DNA of 64,000 nucleotides, from contig NZ_QLSU01000009.1 in NCBI RefSeq assembly GCF_003268775.1, forward strand, positions 62,001-126,000. The letters run 5' to 3'. The notes under the pieces were generated by a model that did not search any database, was not told the DNA's origin, and saw only the letters and a list, made by a program, of their open reading frames with translations. The position numbers and the translations under genes are program-made. Numbering within the stretch: position 1 is the first letter of the stretch; the number at the start of each line of letters is the position of its first letter. Source of the stretch: Paraburkholderia unamae (GTDB lineage Bacteria; Pseudomonadota; Gammaproteobacteria; Burkholderiales; Burkholderiaceae). Below, one piece after another: positions 41,616-50,380 of this stretch.

Positions 41616-42934
41616 TACCGGGTTGTCCGTTGCCAGAAGCGCGACATCAAGGCCGGATCGCGCAGTTGTTCGAGCGCCTGCCACGCAGGGTAGGCGGCGC
41701 GAAAATCCGCACCGCTCATGTGGGCGTCCTTGGCCGGGTACTGGCGGCCGCCCGCTTCGCGCACGATCGCGTCGAGCCGCGCGAAGAGCGTGGCGTTGCG
41801 GCTGTCGTGCTGGGGAAAGTCGAGTGCGAGCGAGATTCCCTGCATCGGGAACGAGAGCAGCCCCGGCGAGACGAGCGGGCCGCAGCGCTTGAGCACGGCG
41901 AGAAATGAGCCTGCGTTCGACGAGGCGATCGCGTTGAGGAACGCATGCAGGGCGTCGCGCGCGCAGGCGTCCGGCACGACGAGCTGATACTGCTGAAAGC
42001 CGCGCCGCCCATACAGGCGATTCCAGTTCTGGATGCTGTCGAGCGGGTAGAAGTAGCTCGCGTAGTCGACCACGGCGGGGCCCGCCTTGGCGGCCTCGCG
42101 ACGGTAGTACCACGCATTGAACAGCTTGAGCGTGTAGCGGTTCACGGGCGACCACGGCGGCGCGAACGGCACGCCGCGCATGCGGCTGCGGGGCATGTCG
42201 AAGCAGCGGTCGGCGGCGTGGTCGGCGCAGACATAGATGCCGCGCCCGAGCGACGCGCCGCGTCCGAGGCAGTCGATCCACGCCACGCCGTATTCGTGCT
42301 GCGCATCGCATTCGTGCGAGAGCGCGAGGAATTCGTCGAGGTTGCCGAACGGAATGGTTTGGGTGGCGAGACGGCTCGACGCCACGGGCATGAGTTGCAG
42401 CTCGACCCATTCGACAATGCCCGTGAGCCCGAGCCCGCCGATCGTCGCGCGATAGAACTCCGTGTGCTCGCCAGGCGCGCATTCGAGCGGCTCGCGCTCG
42501 GAGCGCAGCAGCGAAAAGCGCCGCACGTGCCGCCCGAACGTGCCGCGCACGTGGTGGTTCTTGCCGTGCACGTCGTTGGCCACGGCGCCGCCCAGCGTGA
42601 CGAACTGCGTGCCGGGCGTGACGGGCAGCATCCAGCCGCGCGGCACCGAAAGCGCGAGCACTTCCCCGAGCGTCACGCCGGCTTCGGCGCGCACGACGCC
42701 GGTTTTCCAGTCGGCGGCGATGAAGCGGTCGAGGCCGCGCAGCGCCACCACGTGATCGGTGGCGGCGAGGCAACTGTCACCGTAACTGCGCCCGTTGCCG
42801 AACGGCAGTGTGGTGCCCGAGCCGCCGCCCGCCTCGCGCAGCGCGGCCTGCACGCTTTCGCGCCAGCCGGGCGTGCGTCCGGTTTGCGGTGCGTACGGGT
42901 AGTGGCCCCATGAACTGAGCTTCGATACGCTCAT
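41615..42934 (-). CDS. DprE1-like FAD-dependent oxidase
   Basis: A 439-aa vanillyl-alcohol-oxidase-fold flavoprotein. PFGNGRSYGDS (about 44-54), LGGAVANDVHGKNHH (114-128) and ATIGGLGLTGIVEWVELQLM match DprE1, which oxidises the 2-hydroxyl of polyprenyl-phospho-ribose. The substrate lysine motif YPAKDAH is kept (Lys402). At the place of mycobacterial Cys387 (WNICVDFP) this protein reads ISLALDFP, that is, Ala370. ATG at 42934 is the family start; the frame back to 43024 is not. It heads the cassette with the DprE2-like, GtrA and HAD-UbiA genes. Confidence 0.88.
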   Translation of the reverse strand: MSVSKLSSWGHYPYAPQTGRTPGWRESVQAALREAGGGSGTTLPFGNGRSYGDSCLAATDHVVALRGLDRFIAADWKTGVVRAEAGVTLGEVLALSVPRGWMLPVTPGTQFVTLGGAVANDVHGKNHHVRGTFGRHVRRFSLLRSEREPLECAPGEHTEFYRATIGGLGLTGIVEWVELQLMPVASSRLATQTIPFGNLDEFLALSHECDAQHEYGVAWIDCLGRGASLGRGIYVCADHAADRCFDMPRSRMRGVPFAPPWSPVNRYTLKLFNAWYYRREAAKAGPAVVDYASYFYPLDSIQNWNRLYGRRGFQQYQLVVPDACARDALHAFLNAIASSNAGSFLAVLKRCGPLVSPGLLSFPMQGISLALDFPQHDSRNATLFARLDAIVREAGGRQYPAKDAHMSGADFRAAYPAWQALEQLRDPALMSRFWQRTTR

Positions 42935-43048
42935 GATTTGCAGTCGGTACGGAGTGACGTAAACATGTTCCCATCTTAGGTACGCCACTATCCGCCAACC
43001 GTTAGCCGAGGCACACAACGGCATGTGTTTGCACGTTCACCCGGCAGT

Positions 43049-44299
43049 TCACCCGGAAGTGCCTGCAATCACCCGTTTCATCTGATCGAGGTAAGCGCCG
43101 ACTGAAAAGCGCTGCGCGACATCGTCCAGGGCCTGCGCCGCGAGGCGATTCGCCATCTCGGGCGCGGCGCGCAGGACTTCAATCGCGTCGGCGAGCGCCG
43201 TCACGTCGCGTGGCGGAACCAGCCAGCCATTTGTCCGATGCCGGAGGATTTCGGTCACGCCTCCGGCCGCCGCCGCGATCACGGGCCGCCCCGCCGCCAT
43301 GCCCTCGATGATCACGCGGCCAAACGGCTCGGGCTCGGTCGAAGTGTGCAGGATCACGTCGACCGCCTTCATCCACGCAGGCATGTCGTCGCGAAACCCG
43401 GCGAAGATCAGGCGGTCCTGCACGCCGAGCCGCGCGGCCTGGGCATGCAGCGATTTCACATACTCCTGTTCACCGAAGAGGGCCGAGCCGACCAGCACGA
43501 GATGCAGGTCCGGCACGCGCGCCAGCGCTTCGAGCGCAATGTGCTGACCCTTCCACGGTGCGAGCCGTCCGAACAGCCCCGCGAGATAGACGTTCTCCGG
43601 CAGTCCGAACTGACGGCGCAGCCCGGCCATGTCCGGCGCACTTTCGCAGCGGAACTCGTCGAGATCGACACCGTTGTGGACGACCGGCACGTTTTCCGGC
43701 GCGCAACGCGCGAGCGCCACGAGCGAATCGGCCGATGCGCGCGAGTTCGCGATCACGTGATCGACGGCATGGCGCGTGAGCCAGCGCACCACAATCCGTT
43801 GCAGCGGCCCGAAATGCTCGCTCGACATGATGTCGTGCAAATGCCAGACGATGGGCTTGCGGTGCAGCGGCTTGCCGAGCGCGCCGAGCACGAGCGCCTT
43901 CTGCGTGTTGAGAAAGAGGATGTCGAAGTGTTCGGCGTGGCGAGCGATCGCGCGCACCTGGCGCACGATGCCCGGCAACGCGCCGAGCCAGTGCAGGCGC
44001 AGCGTGTCCTTGCGAATGCCCGAAACGCTCGCCTCGCACGCGAGGCTCACCGGCACGCCCAGCGATTCGAGCCGTTCGCGAAACGGCCCATCGGAGAGCA
44101 ACAGCACTTCGCGGCGTGCGTCCCATGTGGCCGCGAGCGGCATCAGCGAGAATTCCGCACCGCCCAGTTGTCCGCTCTGGTCAACGAACAAGACGCTCGC
44201 GGTCTCCTGCCGCGTCCGCGTTTCGACACAGGTCTCCGCTGTCGCGAGGATGCCTGGCGCCAGGATTGGCGGATTTGCCGATGTGGTTTCCTTGAACAT
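43049..44299 (-). CDS. GT4 glycosyltransferase, copy A
   Basis: A 416-aa GT-B retaining glycosyltransferase. The acceptor-side start is SVLFVDQSGQLGGAEFSLMP, the donor domain has LAGLFGRLAPWKGQHIALEA, and the E-x7-E motif is EPFGRVIIEGMAAGRPVIA. It is a near duplicate of the plus-strand gene at 45957, which lies in inverted orientation on the other side of a third GT4. ATG at 44299 is preferred to a TTG at 44353. Sugar donor and linkage cannot be assigned. A cytoplasmic or peripheral membrane location is expected. Confidence 0.88.
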   Translation of the reverse strand: MFKETTSANPPILAPGILATAETCVETRTRQETASVLFVDQSGQLGGAEFSLMPLAATWDARREVLLLSDGPFRERLESLGVPVSLACEASVSGIRKDTLRLHWLGALPGIVRQVRAIARHAEHFDILFLNTQKALVLGALGKPLHRKPIVWHLHDIMSSEHFGPLQRIVVRWLTRHAVDHVIANSRASADSLVALARCAPENVPVVHNGVDLDEFRCESAPDMAGLRRQFGLPENVYLAGLFGRLAPWKGQHIALEALARVPDLHLVLVGSALFGEQEYVKSLHAQAARLGVQDRLIFAGFRDDMPAWMKAVDVILHTSTEPEPFGRVIIEGMAAGRPVIAAAAGGVTEILRHRTNGWLVPPRDVTALADAIEVLRAAPEMANRLAAQALDDVAQRFSVGAYLDQMKRVIAGTSG

Positions 44300-44652
44300 G
44301 ACCTTTTTGCCCGCGAGAAGTAAGTTTTTCTGCTGGCTATTATTCGTGGTCAATCATTGAGCATGCGTGGCCCTCCGCACTTACCCCAACTGACGATGGC
44401 ATTACATTTGCCTGCGATTTTTTTCGTTACGGTTAGCTAACTGTATGGTATTCGACTTCGTGCGATAGGAAGCGATAGGAAGCGGCACGGGAACGCACAA
44501 CGCACACGCGTGCCTCGATTCCATTCGAGGCACGCCGTGCCTGGGCCAGGGGATTGAGGTTTGCCTGAATGCAGGGGAAACCAGCGCGTGCCGCACGCAG
44601 GGTGGGCACGCGTCAAGGGATACACGTCGCAAGACGTGCGTCGAAGCGTGTG
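44300..44652. other. 353-bp spacer between two glycosyltransferase genes
   Basis: No gene is seen. The part 44300-44470 is AT-richer than its surroundings and contains the perfect palindrome gttagctaac (44432-44441). A 10-bp unit, gcgataggaa, is repeated at 44462-44481. An 11-bp perfect hairpin (44508-44518 with 44525-44535, 6-nt loop) lies downstream of the GT at 44653, without a T tract. Confidence 0.6.
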
Positions 44653-45819
44653 CTACCGCACAATTAGGCGCATTTCTTCTTCGGTGTGCGAAATATCGCG
44701 AATCATGCTTTGAGCCGCAATGGTCCGCATCACTTCGACCATGAACGCGCGACGGAACACGGCGGGCGAGAATCGCTCGGCGTTCTTGCGGCAGGACTGC
44801 GGGGTGAAGCTGTGGATGCTGCGCTCGAATGCCATGACTGCGGCGCTCAGCGACTGCACCGTCTGTTCGGGAAAGTAAATGCCGGTCGGTTCGGGCTCGC
44901 CCAGCGGTATGACCGTTTCCAGCACGCCGCCCTTGCCGTAGCAGACCACCGGCGTGCCGCACGCCTGGGCTTCGAGAATGGCAATGCCGAAGTCTTCCTC
45001 GGCGGCAAACACGAAGGCTTTCGCGCGTTGCATGTGATCCCTGAGCACCTCGAAGGGCTGATAGCCGAGAATGCTCACATTGGGCGCGGCTTTCTCGCGC
45101 ACCGCAGCCATCTGCGGCCCGTCGCCGATCACCACGAGGCGACGCTCGGGCATGGCGGCGAAGGCTTCCACGATCAGATCGATGCGCTTGTACGGCACCA
45201 TGCGCGAGGCGCACAGATAGAAGTCTTCCTTTTCGGGGTGCAGCTCGAACCCTTGCACATCGACGGGCGGCGCCACGACGCACGCGTCGCGGCGATACGT
45301 TTTCATGATGCGCCGCGCGACGAAATGCGAATTGCACAGCAACTGGTCGACGCTGTTGGCCGAGCGCGAGTCCCAGTTGCGCAGATAGTGCAGCAGCGCG
45401 CGCGCGGCCCACGAGCGCATGCCGCGCGTCAGGTGCGATTCGCGCAGGTACTGGTGCTGGAGGTCCCAGGCGTAGCGGATCGGCGAATGCACGTAACTCA
45501 CGTGGGTCTGGTCGGGGCCGACCAGCACGCCTTTGGCGACCGCGTACGAACTGGTGATGACGAGGTCATAGCTCGCCAGGTCGAACTGTTCGACGGCGAG
45601 CGGCATCAGCGGCAGGTAGCCGCGATAGCGGCGACGCGCGAACGGCAAATGCTGAATGAACGAAGTCTGCACGGACTTGCCGCGTACGATCGAGCGGTCT
45701 TCGAGAAAGTCCACGAGGCTGAACAGGTCAGCGTCGGGGAAGCATTCAATGATCTGCTGAAGCACTTTCTCGGCACCGCCGGAGACGACGAGCCAGTCGT
45801 GCACGATGGCCACTTTCAT
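44653..45819 (-). CDS. GT4 glycosyltransferase, WbaZ-like
   Basis: A 388-aa GT-B enzyme. MKVAIVHDWLVVSGGAEKVL at the start, THVSYVHSPIRYAWDLQHQY, CASRMVPYKRIDLIVEAFAA and the E-x7-E motif EEDFGIAILEAQACGTPVV are typical of WbaZ-type mannosyl- or related transferases in O-antigen and exopolysaccharide clusters. ATG at 45819 follows AGGAGGAGAG; the upstream start at 45873 is less likely. It is flanked by two inverted near-identical GT4 genes and divergent from copy B. Confidence 0.88.
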   Translation of the reverse strand: MKVAIVHDWLVVSGGAEKVLQQIIECFPDADLFSLVDFLEDRSIVRGKSVQTSFIQHLPFARRRYRGYLPLMPLAVEQFDLASYDLVITSSYAVAKGVLVGPDQTHVSYVHSPIRYAWDLQHQYLRESHLTRGMRSWAARALLHYLRNWDSRSANSVDQLLCNSHFVARRIMKTYRRDACVVAPPVDVQGFELHPEKEDFYLCASRMVPYKRIDLIVEAFAAMPERRLVVIGDGPQMAAVREKAAPNVSILGYQPFEVLRDHMQRAKAFVFAAEEDFGIAILEAQACGTPVVCYGKGGVLETVIPLGEPEPTGIYFPEQTVQSLSAAVMAFERSIHSFTPQSCRKNAERFSPAVFRRAFMVEVMRTIAAQSMIRDISHTEEEMRLIVR

Positions 45820-45956
45820 GACAGCGTCTCTCCTCCTGGTGGCGCACGAGCCCATAAACAGGCTCACATGCACAGAGTAGGGCCGAGACTAGCGCTCGTA
45901 AGTGCGGGCGGCCACACTGCTTCACGCGTGGGGAGCAAATAATCTCGTCTAACCAG

Positions 45957-47249
45957 ATGTCTCGCTTCGAGACTCCGATCAACCGGAGTGGACCTGCCGC
46001 CATGCCTACGCTCGCATCGTCGCCCGTTGCCGTTTCGTCCGACCAGACGTCGTCTGCTGTGCGGACGAACTCGCCTAGCGTGTTGTTCGTCGATCAAAGC
46101 GGGCAGTTAGGTGGCGCCGAGTTCTCGTTGATGCCGCTCGCGGCGACATGGGGCGCGCCCCATGAAGTGCTGCTCCTCTCCGACGGGCCGTTTCGCGCCC
46201 GGCTCGAATCGCTCGGCGTGCCGGTCAGCCTCGTGTGCGAGGCGAGCGTTTCACAGATCCGCAAAGATACGGTACGTCTGAACTGGCTTCGCGCGCTGCC
46301 CGGCATCCTGCGCCAGGTCCGGGCGATCGCGCGGCGTGCGCGCGCTTTCGACATCCTGTTCCTCAACACGCAAAAGGCGCTCGTGCTGGGCGCGCTCGGC
46401 AAGCCCCTGCATCGCAAGAAGATCGTCTGGTATTTGCATGACGTGATGTCGAGAGAGCATTTCGGCCTGCTCCAGCGGTTCGTGGTGCGCTGGCTCGTGC
46501 GGTACGCCGTCGATCACGTGGTCGCGAATTCGCGCGCCTCCGCGCAGTCGCTCGTGGCGCTCGCGCATTGCGCGCCCGACGCGGTGCCGGTCGTCCACAA
46601 TGGAATCGATCTCGGCGCGTTCAGTGGCCGGCAAGTGTCCGACGTCGGTGCGTTGCGCCGTCGGCTCGGGCTGCCGGAGGGCGTCTACCTCGCGGGCCTG
46701 TTCGGGCGGCTCGCGCCGTGGAAGGGCCAGCACATCGCGCTCGAAGCGCTTGCGCGGCTGCCGCATCTGCATCTCGTGCTGGTGGGTTCGGCGCTTTTCG
46801 GCGAAGAGGCGTATGTGGAGGCGCTGCACGAGCAGGCCGCGCGGCTCGGCGTGCAGGACCGCGTGATCTTCGCCGGGTTTCACGACGACATGCCCGCGTG
46901 GATGATGGCCATGGACGTGATCCTGCACACGTCGACCGAGCCGGAACCGTTCGGGCGCGTGATCGTCGAGGGCATGGCGGCCGGCCGGCCGGTGATTGCT
47001 TCGGCGGCCGGGGGCGTAGTCGAAATCGTCGAGCACGCGCGCAATGGCTGGCTCGTGCCGCCGGGCGATCCCGCAGCGCTCGCCGAGGCCATCGAAACCT
47101 TGCGCGGTGCGCCCGCCCTGGCGAGCGCGCTCGTGCTCGAGGCCCGCGCCGAGGTGGCGAAGCGCTTTTCCGTCGAGGTCTATCTCGACCGGATGCGGAC
47201 CTTGCTGGCGCGTGCGGATGACAGGAGCCAGACCGCGAAATCCCGATGA
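45957..47249 (+). CDS. GT4 glycosyltransferase, copy B
   Basis: A 430-aa paralogue of the minus-strand gene at 43049. From SVLFVDQSGQLGGAEFSLMP to the end, the two align without large gaps and agree at about three quarters of positions by eye, including LAGLFGRLAPWKGQHIALEA and the E-x7-E motif EPFGRVIVEGMAAGRPVIA. The N-terminal 40 residues differ. ATG at 45957 has no obvious ribosome-binding site. The GT2 gene follows after 195 bp. Confidence 0.87.
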   Translation: MSRFETPINRSGPAAMPTLASSPVAVSSDQTSSAVRTNSPSVLFVDQSGQLGGAEFSLMPLAATWGAPHEVLLLSDGPFRARLESLGVPVSLVCEASVSQIRKDTVRLNWLRALPGILRQVRAIARRARAFDILFLNTQKALVLGALGKPLHRKKIVWYLHDVMSREHFGLLQRFVVRWLVRYAVDHVVANSRASAQSLVALAHCAPDAVPVVHNGIDLGAFSGRQVSDVGALRRRLGLPEGVYLAGLFGRLAPWKGQHIALEALARLPHLHLVLVGSALFGEEAYVEALHEQAARLGVQDRVIFAGFHDDMPAWMMAMDVILHTSTEPEPFGRVIVEGMAAGRPVIASAAGGVVEIVEHARNGWLVPPGDPAALAEAIETLRGAPALASALVLEARAEVAKRFSVEVYLDRMRTLLARADDRSQTAKSR

Positions 47250-47444
47250 GCCGACGCGCGCCGCGCGCGCGTGCGCGAGAGGGTGTGCGCGCGTACAGAC
47301 TCCCCCTGCGCGTACTTCTACGATCGGAGCGAGCGGTGCGCGGACATGACGCCCGGTTTGCCCGCTTGCCGCGCATGCACTGGCCTCGGCCATGCTGGAG
47401 CGCACCGCGAATTCACGATCCCCCGCGCGCGAGGAGCGCAGAGA

Positions 47445-48422
47445 ATGACGACACATACCAACATATCCGCAGTGCCGCCACTTGAGATGCCGGTTTCGCA
47501 AGGCGAGAGCGCTGCGTCGCAGCCGGCGTTCGCCGTCTGCATCACGACGATGAACCGCGTCGAACGCCTCGAAGCCTGCCTCGCGAATCTCGAACGCTGC
47601 ACGCTGCGGCCCGCGATGGTGTTCGTGAGCGACGATTCGCCGGACCCGGCGGTGCGTGCGGCGAATCAGGCGGCAGTCGCGGCCCATCCGGGCGTGGTGT
47701 ATCTCACCGGTCCGAGGCGCGGCGTTTGCGCGAACCGTAACAACGCGGTGCGGCATTGCCTGGAGCAGGCGCCATACTGTAGCCACGTTTCGTTCGTTGA
47801 CGACGACATCCTCGTCGATCCGGATTTTTTTGAGCAGGCGTCGGCGCATCTGCTCGATCTTCCCGAAGCGCGGCGGGCCACGACGATCCTGACCGGCGGC
47901 GCATCGAGCGGTCCGTATCTCCATCAGTGCTGGCCGCTGCGGCTATCGTTCGCGTGCTATTTCACGCGAGGCGACGTGCCGCAATGCGTGAACATGCATT
48001 GCTCGATGTTTCCGCTCGCGCTCTTTACGCGCGACCTCTGGGACGAGAACATCTTCTTCGGCACCGAAGACGCCGAGCTGTGCCTGCGCGCATTGCGGCA
48101 CGGTTACGCCATCGAGCTGGAACCCCGTATGCGCTCGCTCGACACGATGCCGGGCGGTGGCGTTCTCAACGGCACGAAGATGGCGACGGGCCTGACCCGC
48201 TACCAGGTGTGCTGCGAAGCCGCGCGGCTTTATATCGGCGTGAAGCGGTACGGCGTGATCGAGCGCGCTCCGCTGCGTTTTGCCGCATTTCTCGTCGTTT
48301 ATTTCGGTCACCTGACGTTATACCTGGCGAAGCGCGGTGCGCTCTCACAGATTCTGCCGATTATCCGCACGTCAAAGGCGTGGCGCGCCTGCTTGCCGGG
48401 CGCCGGCACCGCCGCTCATTGA
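47445..48422 (+). CDS. GT2-like glycosyltransferase
   Basis: A 325-aa GT-A enzyme. FAVCITTMNRVERLEACLAN begins the nucleotide-binding fold; VFVSDDSPDPAVRAANQ and HVSFVDDDILVD (DxD motif) follow; NIFFGTEDAELCLRALRHGY is the acceptor-side ED motif. The C-terminus has a hydrophobic stretch (LRFAAFLVVYFGHLTLYLA) that may tie it to the membrane. ATG at 47445 has GAGGAG upstream. The longer frame to 47271 is not family-like. Donor unknown. Confidence 0.85.
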   Translation: MTTHTNISAVPPLEMPVSQGESAASQPAFAVCITTMNRVERLEACLANLERCTLRPAMVFVSDDSPDPAVRAANQAAVAAHPGVVYLTGPRRGVCANRNNAVRHCLEQAPYCSHVSFVDDDILVDPDFFEQASAHLLDLPEARRATTILTGGASSGPYLHQCWPLRLSFACYFTRGDVPQCVNMHCSMFPLALFTRDLWDENIFFGTEDAELCLRALRHGYAIELEPRMRSLDTMPGGGVLNGTKMATGLTRYQVCCEAARLYIGVKRYGVIERAPLRFAAFLVVYFGHLTLYLAKRGALSQILPIIRTSKAWRACLPGAGTAAH

Positions 48423-48550
48423 GCGACCGGGCGCGCGCCCGCGCGCCCCGGAACGCCGCATATCGGTCGTGGGTAGTGGGTCGTGATTCGCTTGCGCCTG
48501 TGGCCAGCGCGAAGTTCGCGCGGGTTGCACCCGGCGCGCCCCGGTGACGT

Positions 48551-50122
48551 TCAATCCACACCGTCGCTCATGGCGGCGCGCGCAGGTGCACCGAGCGTGT
48601 GCGGGCGCCGGCCCGGCGCGGGCACCTCGGGTACTTCGGGTACTTCGGGCACGATACGCCGCAGCGCGGCGGCCATGCCTGCGAGCAGCATGGCGATGAT
48701 GAACCAGCCGGCGGCGGTCCCGAGCGGCGCGCGCTCGATCAGCCGCGCGGTCCAGAAGTCGGGAAAGCGGCGGCCGTCGTCATGCAGTGCGAACGCCGGG
48801 TCCGAGAGCGCAAAGACGGCGGGCTGGCCGTTCAGGCCGTACTCGAGCATGGTCCAACTGCCTTCGAGCGCGTACGGATGCAGGCTTTCCTGCAACGATG
48901 CGCCGGGATATTCGGCGAGGGGCACATGCCAGTTCGTTGTCGCGGGCGCGAGGTTCCAGGCAAGCGCCGCGATGACAATCACACTGGCTGCCGGGCGCGA
49001 GCGTCGCGCGATATGGACGAGGCACGGGCCGGCGACGAGGAAGAACACAGGCAGGAAGGGCAGCAGATAGCGCGGGCCCCAGCCGAACGCGCCCCAGTGG
49101 GCCATTCGCGAGATCATGAGCGTGTAAAGCAGACTGCCGAGCAACATGCCCTTGATGAGCCGCTTTTGCGGCGCGCTCAGTTCGCGCCAGGCCGAGGGCA
49201 GGACCAGCGCGACCAGCAGGATCGGGCAGTAGATGAAAAGGCCCCGGTTGGGCCCGAACAGCAGCCCCGCGAACCCGACCAGCGGGTTGCCGTCCATCGC
49301 GTTCAGTCCGTGCAGATAATAGTCGGACGCCGTGGCAGGAACGACGAACGAACCCGTACGTACGACGTTGTAGAGGAACGTGGGAACGAGCAGCACGAAG
49401 AACGCCGCGAGCGCGCTCGCGCAGCCCCGCCAGGGCGCGCGGCTCTTCCATGCCACGAAGGCGAGTGCGGCGAGCAGCGCCGGGCCGATCGAATAGCGGA
49501 ACGTGCAGGCGACGGCCAGCCACGCGCCCGTGGCCACGAACACGCGCAGGGCGGTTTCGCGGCGCGCGATGCGCTGGGCGTAGTAAAGGAATGCGCAAAC
49601 CGCCGACGCGCACGGCAGCACGTCCCACGCACTCTTTGCATAGGGCAGGAAGAAGCTGCCCGCCGCGAACGCAAAGGAAATCAGGAACGCCTCGCGCACG
49701 CTATAGAATCCGGCGAACAACAGAAACAGAAAATAGCAGCCGATCGCAGAGGACAGCGAATAGGTCAGCGCCACGCCCACCCGGGCGGCGAGCGGCGGAT
49801 TGCGCACGGCCTCGTCGCCGTGGACGTGAGCGGCCTTCAAAGCGATCCATGTGGCCGGATACATCAGCAGCACCGCGCCAAGATCGTGTGGTTCGTAGTA
49901 GAGACCGTCGGGGCCCGGTACCCACGTGACGGCATTGGGCGGACGCGCCGTGCCCAGATGGCCGGTTTCAATGGCGAGCACGGTGGCGCCAAGCTGCTGG
50001 CCCGCATCGAAGCTGCCCAGTCTGCCGCTCGACATGAACAGGAAAAAGCACATGAAGAACGTCAGCACCGCACCTTTGACGCCAAAGGGCGGAAGTTGGC
50101 GGCCTCGATCTGCGCGTTGCAT
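48551..50122 (-). CDS. Polytopic membrane protein, GT-C-like, unknown function
   Basis: A 523-aa protein with about twelve hydrophobic segments. After the first segment comes SGRLGSFDAGQQLGATVLAI, with an Asp where GT-C enzymes carry their catalytic acid; YYEPHDLGAVLLMYPATWIA and GFAGLLFGPNRGLFIYCPIL follow, seen in unnamed bacterial membrane proteins of polysaccharide loci. The C-terminus contains the repeated tripeptide PEV, encoded by three 9-bp tandem units (48624-48650). ATG at 50122 has GAGG upstream. It could be a glycosyltransferase acting on the periplasmic side. Confidence 0.6.
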   Translation of the reverse strand: MQRADRGRQLPPFGVKGAVLTFFMCFFLFMSSGRLGSFDAGQQLGATVLAIETGHLGTARPPNAVTWVPGPDGLYYEPHDLGAVLLMYPATWIALKAAHVHGDEAVRNPPLAARVGVALTYSLSSAIGCYFLFLLFAGFYSVREAFLISFAFAAGSFFLPYAKSAWDVLPCASAVCAFLYYAQRIARRETALRVFVATGAWLAVACTFRYSIGPALLAALAFVAWKSRAPWRGCASALAAFFVLLVPTFLYNVVRTGSFVVPATASDYYLHGLNAMDGNPLVGFAGLLFGPNRGLFIYCPILLVALVLPSAWRELSAPQKRLIKGMLLGSLLYTLMISRMAHWGAFGWGPRYLLPFLPVFFLVAGPCLVHIARRSRPAASVIVIAALAWNLAPATTNWHVPLAEYPGASLQESLHPYALEGSWTMLEYGLNGQPAVFALSDPAFALHDDGRRFPDFWTARLIERAPLGTAAGWFIIAMLLAGMAAALRRIVPEVPEVPEVPAPGRRPHTLGAPARAAMSDGVD

Positions 50123-50380
50123 GAAAACCTCGCTGAATGTCCGCTTCGAACAGGGCTGCGCGGGTCGGTGAGGACGCCTCGCGCGCATCTGAAAGGGCTC
50201 GCACCTGTGTCGAGCATGTGAAGCCTGAACGTCGGCGCACCGTACGTCTGTGCGGCATCGCGCAGTCGCTTCGCCCGCGCGGCCAATGTTGTCCATCGAA
50301 CGCTGCCGCAAGGGCGGCGCTGGTATCGTCGAACACTATCCCGTCGCGCGCGCGGGGTCGACGTGCTTACGGAGTCGGTG

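Noticed and set aside
43049..44353. TTG start of GT4 copy A at 44353
   Set aside because: An ATG at 44299 gives a length closer to the family; no ribosome-binding site favours the TTG.
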